DNA from: an uncultured Myxococcales bacterium
GTDB lineage: Bacteria; Myxococcota_A; UBA9042; DTJE01
DNA length: 64,000 nucleotides
Assembly: GCA_903857665.1 (NCBI GenBank)
Contig: CAIOFV010000065.1
Coordinates: 1 to 64,000, forward strand
Reading direction: 5' to 3'
Shown here: in pieces, positions 1-7,330 of the stretch
How the letters are laid out: every line of letters begins with the position of its first letter
How positions within the stretch are numbered: the first letter of the stretch is position 1
Notes under the pieces: model-generated
What the model saw: only the letters and a program-made list of their open reading frames with translations
The model's database searches: none
Told to the model about the DNA's origin: nothing
Program-made: the position numbers and the translations under genes

Positions 1-423
1 CGACCCGGCCGCGCAGGCGCCGCACGCGCCGCCGCACCCGTCGTCCCCGCACGCCTTGCCGTCACACCGGGGCAGGCACGGGGCGTCCGCGACGGGCTCG
101 TCGGCGCCGTCCGCGGCCTCCACCCCGACATCGGACGCCGGATCCGCGGGAAGGTCGATGGCCGGGGCGTCACTTCCATCGGGGTCGCCCGTCGCGAGGT
201 CCGTGCGTCCGTCCAGGGCCGACGTGTCGCCGGGGGCCCAGGCGTCCCCCGCGTCCCGTCCGATCGCGTCCCCGCTCGCGTCCCCGCCGTCATCGGGCGA
301 GCCCCCCGGATCGTCGATCACGACCTCGGAAGACTGCCCCGCTGGCCCGCCCGACGTCCCACAAGCCGCCACGGCGACCCACAGCCCCAGGCACGCCAGG
401 CCGATCCGTCCGCCCCTTCCCAT
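1..423 (-). CDS. Cys-rich lipoprotein, C-terminus cut by window edge
   Basis: Partial gene: 141 codons are visible and the reading frame leaves the window at position 1. The N-terminus is a lipoprotein signal with lipobox VAAC (lipidated Cys21). It is followed by about 85 residues rich in Asp, Ala, Gly and Pro, a flexible acidic tether. The visible end begins a cysteine module of the type CxxxCxGKxCGDDGCGGxCGxC, common in secreted myxobacterial proteins. Likely anchored in the outer membrane; function unknown. An in-frame ATG six codons upstream (441) is an alternative start; neither start has a strong ribosome site. It lies downstream of the MYXO-CTERM gene on the same strand but has its own promoter-like sequence in the 80-nt gap. 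Confidence 0.7.
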   Translation of the reverse strand, partial: MGRGGRIGLACLGLWVAVAACGTSGGPAGQSSEVVIDDPGGSPDDGGDASGDAIGRDAGDAWAPGDTSALDGRTDLATGDPDGSDAPAIDLPADPASDVGVEAADGADEPVADAPCLPRCDGKACGDDGCGGACGACAAGS

Positions 424-467
424 TGCGGCACACCCCGACATCGCAGTGATGGACTTCGCTGCTCCGA

Positions 468-496
468 ATGTTCCGGGATTCGTTTCGCCGGGTCAA
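468..496 (-). promoter_or_regulatory. possible promoter of the lipoprotein gene at 423
   Basis: On the minus strand TTGACC (496-491) is separated by 17 nt from GAACAT (473-468). A transcript starting about 7 nt further on would have a leader of 20 to 40 nt before either candidate start codon. The -10 hexamer is weak, so this is tentative. Confidence 0.25.
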
Positions 497-503
497 TCCG
501 ACT

Positions 504-1571
504 CTACGGAATCCGCACGCACCGCTGCAGGCGGCGCCGCATCAGCAGCACGAGGCCCGCCACGAACACGGCGAAAGCCGAGTTCCCGGCGGGCCCTGTC
601 CCCGCCTGGCAGCCGGAGGAACGGGCGGGGGCCGCAACCTGGGTGTCGGCCCCCGGAGAAGCGTCGGCGACATCGACGGCGTCCGGGTCGGCTGCCCCAT
701 CCGCCCCGACGTCCAGGACGACCGGGACATCCCCCGAATCCATCGCGTCACCGGGCACGGCGCAGGACGCGGGTGTTTCGGAGGTGTCGGGCGTCAGCCA
801 GGACAACTGCACGCAGCCCGCCTGGAGCATCACCCCGGCGTTTCCTTCCAGGTCCCGGGCCTGCACGGCCGCGCAGTACACCGCGCATTCCTCCAGCGGC
901 AGCCGCAGCCCGCTGTCGCAGGCATCCACCCAGCCGACCTCCAGGCCCATGGGATACGCGGCCTCCGGGACCTCCAGCACCGGCGACGATGGGACCGCGT
1001 CGCCCTGCTTCCACAGGTACACATCGACCACCGGGTCCCACGGGACGCCCTGGCTCCCCGGGAATGTCGACCACTGGATCCGGACGGCATTGATCCCGCC
1101 GCAGTCGCCCCCGGTGTTGTTCCGCCGTCCCGCCCAGTAGGCCAGCGAGGCGGTGGCGTCCCTCAGCAGATCGACGGCTGCCGCCACGGCCCCGCCGGCC
1201 GTCGCGAACTCCGACAGCGTCGTCGCCGACCCGTCGTAGGCCAGCACGAACTCGACACGGTACGCGGTCGATGCTTCCAGCGGCAACCGGGGCACCAGCC
1301 ACAGGTAGCGGGCCGCCGGCCAGTCCGTGGGCGCCGGGCCCGCGACCCGGTCCACGGGCACCTCGGCATCCGACTTCATCAGCCGGTACGAACCCAGATC
1401 CTGGTGCCACAGGACGAACACCCGGGAGGTCGTCGGAACGTCCTGCGAACCCATCTGGGGCAGCACCCACGTGGTCGGGCTCATGCAACTGCACGCATGG
1501 GCCGGCGCCGGCGCGATGAGCGCAGCCACCACCAACCCCAAGGCAACCAGGCAGAGTCTGGGTGCAATCAT
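504..1571 (-). CDS. secreted MYXO-CTERM-anchored surface protein
   Basis: 355 residues. A Sec signal peptide covers residues 1-26, giving a mature protein starting CSC. The middle resembles Ig-like or FN3-like beta domains without clear catalytic motifs. The last 35 or so residues have the MYXO-CTERM layout: SSGCQAG, a hydrophobic helix, then MRRR. In known cases such tails are cleaved by a rhombosortase-like protease and the protein ends up on the cell surface. The start at 1571 is chosen because GGAGGTGG lies 5 nt upstream and the signal peptide begins there; a longer reading frame to 1628 adds 19 residues with no signal character. Function unknown. Confidence 0.75.
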   Translation of the reverse strand: MIAPRLCLVALGLVVAALIAPAPAHACSCMSPTTWVLPQMGSQDVPTTSRVFVLWHQDLGSYRLMKSDAEVPVDRVAGPAPTDWPAARYLWLVPRLPLEASTAYRVEFVLAYDGSATTLSEFATAGGAVAAAVDLLRDATASLAYWAGRRNNTGGDCGGINAVRIQWSTFPGSQGVPWDPVVDVYLWKQGDAVPSSPVLEVPEAAYPMGLEVGWVDACDSGLRLPLEECAVYCAAVQARDLEGNAGVMLQAGCVQLSWLTPDTSETPASCAVPGDAMDSGDVPVVLDVGADGAADPDAVDVADASPGADTQVAAPARSSGCQAGTGPAGNSAFAVFVAGLVLLMRRRLQRCVRIP

Positions 1572-1597
1572 CGACCACCTCCGGTTCCCGATGCCCC

Positions 1598-1603
1598 ATC
1601 GTA
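1598..1603 (-). promoter_or_regulatory. -10-like hexamer for gene at 1571
   Basis: TACGAT on the minus strand, 26 nt before the start codon and preceded by C, fits the recurrent TAnnnT signature of this window. No matching -35 element at 16-18 nt. Confidence 0.25.
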
Positions 1604-1668
1604 GCGGTTCGTCGGGGGGGAAATCCACAAGGAAGCCTCCCCGGGGCTCGCATCTCCCGGGCCTCGGC

Positions 1669-1696
1669 TTGTAGTTTGCCGGAACTCGTTGATACT
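1669..1696 (+). promoter_or_regulatory. putative promoter of lipoprotein gene 1756
   Basis: TTGTAG (1669-1674), 16-nt spacer, GATACT (1691-1696). It lies between divergent genes and would give a leader of about 50 nt ending in the GGAGGG ribosome site at 1745-1750. Confidence 0.35.
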
Positions 1697-1755
1697 CGGG
1701 TCAAACGAGATCCGACCGTGCAGGCTCGATGGACCGGTTCCGATGGAGGGATGGG

Positions 1756-2814
1756 ATGGGATTTCGCTTGCTGACCGCCGGATCGCTGCTGACCGCTTGC
1801 GTCCTCGGGTTGGCTGCCTGCGGGGGCGCCTCCGCCAACGGGGATCCGATCTCCACGGACGTGTTCATCCATCCGGACAGCGGGGACCCCGGCGGCGGGA
1901 ACATCATCGTGGTCCCCGACTCGGGTCGCGAGGACGTGAGCGCGGGTGACCCGGGCACGACGGACACGAGCGTCGATCCGGGGGCGTCCGATCCTGACGC
2001 GTCCGATCCGGGCGTGGAACCGGGCGACACCCAGGCCATCGACGACGGCCCGGACACCGGCATCACGCTGGTCTGCAACTCGCGGACGCGCTATGTGTAC
2101 GTGGTCACCGACACCCGCGAGTTCCTGAAGTTCGATCCCCCGACCGGTACCTTCACGCTGGTGGGCAGCCTGGACTGCCCGAACTCGTCCTTCATGGACC
2201 CGTTCAGCATGGCCATCGACCGCCAGGCGAACGCGTGGGTGCTGTACAACAGCGGAGACCTGTACAAGGTCAGCACCCTCGACGCGTCGTGCGAGGCCAC
2301 CTCGTTCGTGGCCGACCAGAACGGGTTCAGCGAGTTCGGGATGGGATTCACGTCGGATCAGCCGGGATCGACCACCGAAACGCTGTTCGTCAGCGAACTG
2401 GTCGATGGCGGCTCGGCCCGCCTGGGGTCGATCGCCTTCCCGTCCCTGGCGCTGAGTCCCGTCGGCTCCGCCATCAGCGCCGGGAGCGCCGAACTGACCG
2501 GCAACGGCCTGGCCGAACTGTGGGGCTTCTTCCCGCAGTCCAGCCCCCCGGTGGTGGCCCGCATCGACAAGGCGACCGCCGCGCTGCTGGCGCACTACAC
2601 GATCCCGGCATCGGTCTTTTCGGGGGACGTGACGGCCTGGGCCTTCGCGTTCTGGGGCGGGTCGTTCTATATCTTCGTGGCGGTGGGCGGAAGCAACTCC
2701 ATCGTCGCCCGCCTGGATCCCGTCACCTCGGAGTGGAAGACCGTCACCGCGGACGCCGGGTACGCGATCGTCGGGGCCGGCGTGTCGTCGTGCGCGCCCT
2801 TCAAGAACGAGTAG
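1756..2814 (+). CDS. lipoprotein with propeller-like repeats
   Basis: 352 residues. Signal peptide with lipobox LAAC, lipidated Cys22, then roughly 65 residues of Asp/Gly/Pro-rich tether (repeats such as DPGASDPDASDPG). The remaining 260 residues contain repeated beta-strand patterns of the kind fkfDPpTGtFtlvG, reminiscent of beta-propeller blades. No catalytic motif is recognised. The start at 1756 is set by GGAGGG five nucleotides upstream; an upstream in-frame ATG at 1729 would put nine charged residues before the signal peptide. It ends 25 bp from the convergent CAP-domain gene. Likely a surface-exposed binding protein, but this is inference. Confidence 0.7.
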   Translation: MGFRLLTAGSLLTACVLGLAACGGASANGDPISTDVFIHPDSGDPGGGNIIVVPDSGREDVSAGDPGTTDTSVDPGASDPDASDPGVEPGDTQAIDDGPDTGITLVCNSRTRYVYVVTDTREFLKFDPPTGTFTLVGSLDCPNSSFMDPFSMAIDRQANAWVLYNSGDLYKVSTLDASCEATSFVADQNGFSEFGMGFTSDQPGSTTETLFVSELVDGGSARLGSIAFPSLALSPVGSAISAGSAELTGNGLAELWGFFPQSSPPVVARIDKATAALLAHYTIPASVFSGDVTAWAFAFWGGSFYIFVAVGGSNSIVARLDPVTSEWKTVTADAGYAIVGAGVSSCAPFKNE

Positions 2815-2839
2815 GGCAGATCGCGCCCGTTGCCCCGCG

Positions 2840-3664
2840 TCACCGCCCCGCATCCTGGTACGTCGTCGCGAAGTCGATCACGCAGACGAAGCGCATCGAG
2901 CGATGGTGCCCGCAGGCGACGCCCGCGACGCGGAACTCGGGACGCAGCAGGTTCACGCGGTGGCCCCGGTCGGGGACGCCGTCGTCGATGACCAACTCGC
3001 GTACGACGTCGTACGCGAGGTCCGGCCCGAAGGAAATCACCTCGCCGGAGGTGCCCATGAAGTGGCCGTATCGTTCGAGGCGACCGCGCATCGTGGACCC
3101 GTCGCTGCCCACGTGCCCGCGAGCGCCATGGCTACCCAGGTCCACAGCGTGATCCCGGGCGGCCAGGGCAAGGCCCGCGGAGGCATCCAGCCCCGGCAGC
3201 GGGCTGGCGGATTCCAGGTCGCGGATCGCCTCGTCCAATGCCGCGACGCCTTCGACGGTTTCCAGCGGGGTCCGGTCGGGCTGCTCGAACAGCCGCCCGT
3301 GGAAGAGCTCGCGGTCGCCCGCCAGCTCGCTGGCGTACCCACGCGGGTCGGCGCGCAGCCGGTTCATTTCCTTCAGCACGGCCCGTTCCAGCGAGGATGC
3401 GGGCGCGGCGGGATGCGACGGCGACGAGGCGGCTGCAGCGCCGGGCGGCCTGGCGGAAGGGGCCGAAGGGACGGAAGGGGCCGACGGGGCCGAAGGCGCC
3501 GCACTGGCCGGCAAACGGCCCCCGCGCGACGGCGCGGCGGGCATCGATGGCCGGACCACCGCCACCGCGACGAACGCGGCGACCACCACCAGCGCGACCA
3601 GCGCCAGCCCGAAACGGCCGCCGCGGGAGGTTGCCGCGGGCGAATGGCTGCGCCTGCGGCTCAT
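2840..3664 (-). CDS. membrane-anchored CAP/SCP-domain protein
   Basis: 274 residues. Residues 1-12 are basic, then one transmembrane helix (about 18-38), an Ala/Pro/Ser-rich linker with APSAPS-type repeats, and a C-terminal CAP (cysteine-rich secretory protein) domain from about residue 105. Matches to bacterial CAP domains include MNRLRADP at the domain start, a conserved His in ARDHAVDLG, the GHVGSDGST segment and the RGHRVNLLRP segment near the end. CAP domains act outside the cytoplasm; bacterial members have mostly undefined roles. The ATG overlaps the TGA of the upstream response regulator by 4 bp, so it is the last gene of a translationally coupled operon and may belong to its output. 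Confidence 0.85.
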   Translation of the reverse strand: MSRRRSHSPAATSRGGRFGLALVALVVVAAFVAVAVVRPSMPAAPSRGGRLPASAAPSAPSAPSVPSAPSARPPGAAAASSPSHPAAPASSLERAVLKEMNRLRADPRGYASELAGDRELFHGRLFEQPDRTPLETVEGVAALDEAIRDLESASPLPGLDASAGLALAARDHAVDLGSHGARGHVGSDGSTMRGRLERYGHFMGTSGEVISFGPDLAYDVVRELVIDDGVPDRGHRVNLLRPEFRVAGVACGHHRSMRFVCVIDFATTYQDAGR

Positions 3665-5079
3665 GGTCCCGAGGGCTCCCCGCCGTCCTTCATGCCCAGC
3701 CGTTCCAGCCGTCGCAGCAGCCGGAAGCGGCTGATCCCCAGCAGGCGCGCAGCCTCGGCCTTCACGCCGCCGGCGCGGTCCAGGGCCTCCCGGATCATGC
3801 GCCGCTCCACCGTTTCCAGCGTGTCCACGCCCGGGACGAAGTCCACCGGCATCGTGCCCGCCGGGATCGGCACGTCCACGCCGTCGCCCCGCAGCACGCG
3901 CTCCGGCAGGTGGCGCAGTTCGACGCGCCCCGAGTCGCCCAGGATCAGCGCCCGCTCGATGACGTTCTTCAGCTCGCGGACGTTGCCCGGAAAGTCCCAC
4001 GACCGCAGGCATTCCTCGACCTCGCGGGGCAGGGTCTCCGCCTTGCGTCCCATCCGTCGGCAGACCAGGCCCACGAAGTGCGCGGCCAGCAGCAGCACGT
4101 CGTCGCCCCGGTCCCGCAGCGGCGGCAGCGCCACCGGGAACACCGACAGGCGCTGGTACAGGTCGAACCGGAACACGCCCAGGCGGGCCTGCTCCAGCAG
4201 GTCCCGGTGCGTCGCCGCGACGATGCGGGCCCGCACCGGCAGGCGTTTCACCGACCCGACCCGCGTGAACTCCCGCGATTCCAGCACGCGCAGCAACTTC
4301 CCCTGCAGCGACAGGTCCATTTCGCCGATCTCGTCGAGGAACAGGGTTCCGTCCCCGGCGGCCTCGAAGGCCCCCGTGACCGCGCGGTCCGCGCCCGTGA
4401 AGGCGCCCTTCTCGTGGCCGAACAGCAGGCTTTCAACCAGTTGCCCGGGCAGGGCCACGCAGTCCACCGGCACGAAGGGGCTCCCCTTCGGCGCGAACGC
4501 CTCGTGCAGCCAGCGGGCCGCGACCTCCTTGCCGCACCCGGTTTCGCCGGTCAGCAGCACGGTGGTGTCCGGACGGGCGCCCACGCGCCGCAACTGCTCG
4601 CGCGCGGCCTCGATGACCGGCGAGCGCCCCAACAGCCCGCAGCCCGGCTCCGCGTCGTCGCCAATGCCCGCCCGGACCAGCCGGCGGCGCCCGATTTCCA
4701 TCACCGCGTCCACGATGGGCTGCACCGACGTCTGCTTGACGAGGTAGTCCTCGGCGCCTTGCCGGATGGCCTGGATCGCGTTCGGGATGGCCTCGAAGGC
4801 CGTCATCACCAGCACCGTCGCGCCGGGCTGTCGCGCCCGCAGGATGGGCACGATGCGGATGCCGTCGTCGTCGGGCAGCTTGTGGTCCAGCAGGATCGCG
4901 TCGTACCGGCCACCGGCGGCGCGTGCCAGCGCGTCGGCCGCGGTGTGGGCCACGTCGCAGGCGGCCCCGGCGCGCGCCAGTTCGCGTGCCAGGGCCCGTG
5001 CGTACAGCATCTCGTCGTCCACCACCAGCACGCGGAACGCATCGGGGGCAGCCGCCCGGGGGGCGATGGGTTCGGTCAT
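3661..5079 (-). CDS. NtrC-family sigma-54-dependent response regulator
   Basis: 472 residues, full NtrC architecture. The receiver domain (about 15-130) has acidic pair D21/D22, phospho-acceptor D65 (ILLDHKLP), T92 and K114. The central AAA+ domain has Walker A GETGCGKE, the sigma-54 contact motif GAFTGA and Walker B TLFLDEIGE. The C-terminus is a Fis-type helix-turn-helix (AEAARLLGISRFRLLRRLE). It should activate RpoN-dependent promoters when phosphorylated, most likely by the histidine kinase directly upstream. The start ATG (5079) shares ATGA with the kinase stop codon, and its own stop shares ATGA with the CAP gene. Confidence 0.95.
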   Translation of the reverse strand: MTEPIAPRAAAPDAFRVLVVDDEMLYARALARELARAGAACDVAHTAADALARAAGGRYDAILLDHKLPDDDGIRIVPILRARQPGATVLVMTAFEAIPNAIQAIRQGAEDYLVKQTSVQPIVDAVMEIGRRRLVRAGIGDDAEPGCGLLGRSPVIEAAREQLRRVGARPDTTVLLTGETGCGKEVAARWLHEAFAPKGSPFVPVDCVALPGQLVESLLFGHEKGAFTGADRAVTGAFEAAGDGTLFLDEIGEMDLSLQGKLLRVLESREFTRVGSVKRLPVRARIVAATHRDLLEQARLGVFRFDLYQRLSVFPVALPPLRDRGDDVLLLAAHFVGLVCRRMGRKAETLPREVEECLRSWDFPGNVRELKNVIERALILGDSGRVELRHLPERVLRGDGVDVPIPAGTMPVDFVPGVDTLETVERRMIREALDRAGGVKAEAARLLGISRFRLLRRLERLGMKDGGEPSGP

Positions 5080-6947
5080 GAAGGGATCCTCCGAGGCAGC
5101 GTGACCGATGCGCGGCAGCCGCCTTCCGGCCGGTTGGAAAGTGACACGCGGCCGCCGTGGGCCTCGACGACCTTGCGGACCACGCTGAGGCCCAGCCCGG
5201 TCCCGTTCTTCTTGGTCGTGAAGAACGCCTCGAAGCACCGGGCCGGGTCGCCGGACAGCCCGGGCCCCGTGTCCTCGACGTCCAGGGTCGCGTCGGAGTC
5301 GGTCGCCGACCCGCGCACGGTCACCGAACCGCCAGCGGGCGTGGCCTCCAGCGCGTTGGACAGCAGGTTGAACAGCACGTGGCGCAGGCCGTCGGGATCG
5401 GCCCTCACGGCCAGCCCCTCCGGGACCTCCCCGATCAGGGCCCGTCCCGCGGCGCGTGGCGCATGGCGCAGGATGGCCAGCACCTCCCCGGCCAGTTCCG
5501 CCAGGTCCACCCGGACCATCGACGCGTTGTGGCGCGCCGCCATGGATAGGTAGTCCCGCAGCAGCATGTCCAGGCGCGTGACCTCGCCGCCCACGGTTTC
5601 CAGCAGCTCCCGCGTGTCGTCGTCCGCGACGGGGTCCTTGGCCAGGGCCTGGATCGTGGCCCCGATGGCCAGCAGCGGGTTCCGGATCTCGTGGGCCAAT
5701 TGCGCCGCCATCTCGCCCATCGTCGCCAGCCGTTCCTGGCGCATCAGGCGATCCACCTCGCGGGTGGCCTCGGCGCCTTCCAGCACCGGGTTTTCGCGGA
5801 TCCGCACCAGGAAACCCACCGCTCGATCGGCGTCGTCGGCCAGCAGCAGCGCCTCGATGCTGCCGTCGAAGGTGGTCCCGTCGCGACGGCGCAGGGCCGC
5901 CTTTTCCTCGACGTACCCGTGGCTGACGAACAGCACCTGCCGGTTCAGGATCCCCTGCACGTCCCGGGGCGCCACGAACAGCACGCCCGCGGGCTGGTCC
6001 ACCAGTTCGCCCGACGCGGCGCCGAACAGCCGTTCGGCGTCGGCGTTGCAGGACGTGATGCGCAGGTCCGGGTCCAGCGTGAACGCCGCCTGGTACCGCC
6101 CCAGCGCCAGCCGCACCAGCCGGTCGCCAGGCCCGTTGGAACGGCCCCCGACAACTGTGGACAGCAGTGCCAGCGTTTCGCCGCGGACCTGCAGCGGCAC
6201 GACCTCGGCATCGATCTGCAACCGGCCGTCCGCCGCGGGCAACGACACGCACGCAGGCCCCTCGCCCCCGACCAGCACCGCCGCCGCACGGACCGCCAGC
6301 GCCCGCACCACGGGGTCCGGCAGGGTCCGGGCGGCCTCGTCGGAACCGGCCACCGCGCCCTGCGAATCCACCAGCAGGCGGGCCCCCGTCGGACGGTCGA
6401 TGCCCGGGTCCGACGGCCCGGTGCGGCCCAGGATCTCGCCCAGGCGCTGCGCGTACAGGACCAGCAGTTCCCGCTGCTGCAGGCTGAACGGGCGAACGCT
6501 GGGCTTTTCGAACACGATGACGCCCAGCGCCCGATCCCCGCACAGCACGGGCACGAAGATGTACCGGTGCTCGCCCAGCATCGAATCGATCGCCAGCAGC
6601 GTTTCGTGCGGGAACGCGCCCGCCGCGAGGTCCGCCAGGCACGACGACTCCCGCACCTCCCGGTCGCGCCAGGCCGCGAACACCTGGCTGCCGGCCGCCT
6701 CCTCGAAGGTCACTTCGAGGGCCTGCAGCGAGCCCAGCAGCGATTCGGCTTCGGCCAGCGCCGCGTAGGACGCGGCCATCGTGCCCACGCGGATCCGCAG
6801 GATCCGCTCCTGTTCGTTCACGAGCAGCAGGGTGGCCGACGTGCAGCCCAGCAGCTTGGCGGCGCCCCGGAGGATCGCCTGCAGGACCTCGTCGGTGATG
6901 GTGGTTGCGCGGGAACCCGCGTCGGGGTCGAGGACGCGATCGGTCAT
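5076..6947 (-). CDS. soluble GAF-PAS sensor histidine kinase
   Basis: 623 residues with no transmembrane segment. Order: N-terminal GAF-like domain (about 15-170), PAS domain (about 275-395, LDPDLRITSCNADAERLFG), HisKA with phospho-acceptor His419 in AHEIRNP, then HATPase with N box (NLLSNALEAT), DTGPGL and the GTGLGL lid. It should autophosphorylate and donate to the response regulator encoded next. The start at 6947 is preferred over the ATG at 6956 because it makes the same 4-bp ATGA overlap with the upstream gene that recurs at each junction of this operon; AGGAG lies 11 nt before it. Ligand unknown; being cytoplasmic, it must sense an internal or relayed signal. Confidence 0.93.
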   Translation of the reverse strand: MTDRVLDPDAGSRATTITDEVLQAILRGAAKLLGCTSATLLLVNEQERILRIRVGTMAASYAALAEAESLLGSLQALEVTFEEAAGSQVFAAWRDREVRESSCLADLAAGAFPHETLLAIDSMLGEHRYIFVPVLCGDRALGVIVFEKPSVRPFSLQQRELLVLYAQRLGEILGRTGPSDPGIDRPTGARLLVDSQGAVAGSDEAARTLPDPVVRALAVRAAAVLVGGEGPACVSLPAADGRLQIDAEVVPLQVRGETLALLSTVVGGRSNGPGDRLVRLALGRYQAAFTLDPDLRITSCNADAERLFGAASGELVDQPAGVLFVAPRDVQGILNRQVLFVSHGYVEEKAALRRRDGTTFDGSIEALLLADDADRAVGFLVRIRENPVLEGAEATREVDRLMRQERLATMGEMAAQLAHEIRNPLLAIGATIQALAKDPVADDDTRELLETVGGEVTRLDMLLRDYLSMAARHNASMVRVDLAELAGEVLAILRHAPRAAGRALIGEVPEGLAVRADPDGLRHVLFNLLSNALEATPAGGSVTVRGSATDSDATLDVEDTGPGLSGDPARCFEAFFTTKKNGTGLGLSVVRKVVEAHGGRVSLSNRPEGGCRASVTLPRRIPS

Positions 6948-7162
6948 AGGTAGCATATCTCCTGGCAGCGCCGTTCGCAGTCGGGACGCGTGTCGGCAGG
7001 CGTGGCGAACCCCCGGTCCGACGACCGGTTCAACTCGGTGGCCGGGCAGGACCGCATGCAGTCGTTGATCCTCTGCTTGCAGGAATCGGAAATCGTGGCG
7101 CCCCCGCACGAGGCCAGCAGCACCATCCCGATCGCCACGACGAACACGGATGCCTTCCGCAT
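6944..7162 (-). CDS. 72-residue six-cysteine lipoprotein, first gene of two-component operon
   Basis: Lipoprotein signal with lipobox LASC (Cys19). The 53-residue mature protein has six further cysteines in two triplets: C28, C35, C39 and C62, C66, C70. The i/i+4 spacing suggests two short helices stapled by disulfides, a helical hairpin. GGAGGG lies 6 nt before the ATG. Its stop overlaps the histidine-kinase start by 4 bp, so it is co-translated with the two-component system. No family recognised. It could be a periplasmic accessory or signal protein for that system, although the kinase itself lacks a periplasmic domain. Confidence 0.75.
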   Translation of the reverse strand: MRKASVFVVAIGMVLLASCGGATISDSCKQRINDCMRSCPATELNRSSDRGFATPADTRPDCERRCQEICYL

Positions 7163-7188
7163 GACGTCCCTCCGGCTCTCCGGGGCGA

Positions 7189-7194
7189 AGTATA
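7189..7194 (-). promoter_or_regulatory. -10-like hexamer of two-component operon
   Basis: TATACT on the minus strand, 26 nt upstream of the lipoprotein start at 7162. No recognisable -35 hexamer at standard spacing; the upstream sequence is the C-rich complement of a G-quadruplex-like tract. Confidence 0.35.
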
Positions 7195-7205
7195 GCCGAA
7201 CGGAC

Positions 7206-7231
7206 GGGGGCGGGGGACGGGCGGGGGCGGG
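7206..7231 (+). other. G-quadruplex-type G-tract
   Basis: Five runs of three to five G (7206-7210, 7212-7216, 7219-7221, 7223-7227, 7229-7231) separated by one or two bases on the plus strand. This is the template strand of the downstream operon and lies just upstream of its -10-like hexamer. Such a tract can fold into a quadruplex; whether it does so here is unknown. Confidence 0.4.
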
Positions 7232-7280
7232 TGGAAGCCCCTGCGAACCCGTGTCCGTGCCCGATGGGCACGGAGGAGCG

Positions 7281-7322
7281 GGGACGGGAACGGGCTCGGG
7301 TACGGGTACGGGTACGGGTACG
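7281..7322. repeat. seven-unit hexanucleotide tandem repeat
   Basis: Seven contiguous hexamers of form GGNNCG: gggacg, ggaacg, ggctcg and four perfect ggtacg copies. The array is intergenic, 8 bp from the stop codon of the C45-like hydrolase gene and upstream of the two-component operon. The four identical units suggest recent slippage or variable copy number. Confidence 0.85.
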
Positions 7323-7330
7323 TCAAGATG

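Noticed and set aside
748-2853. Long minus-strand open frame across two genes
   Set aside because: It spans genes on both strands and reads as low-complexity Arg/Gly sequence; the genes at 504-1571 and 1756-2814 have signal peptides and ribosome sites.
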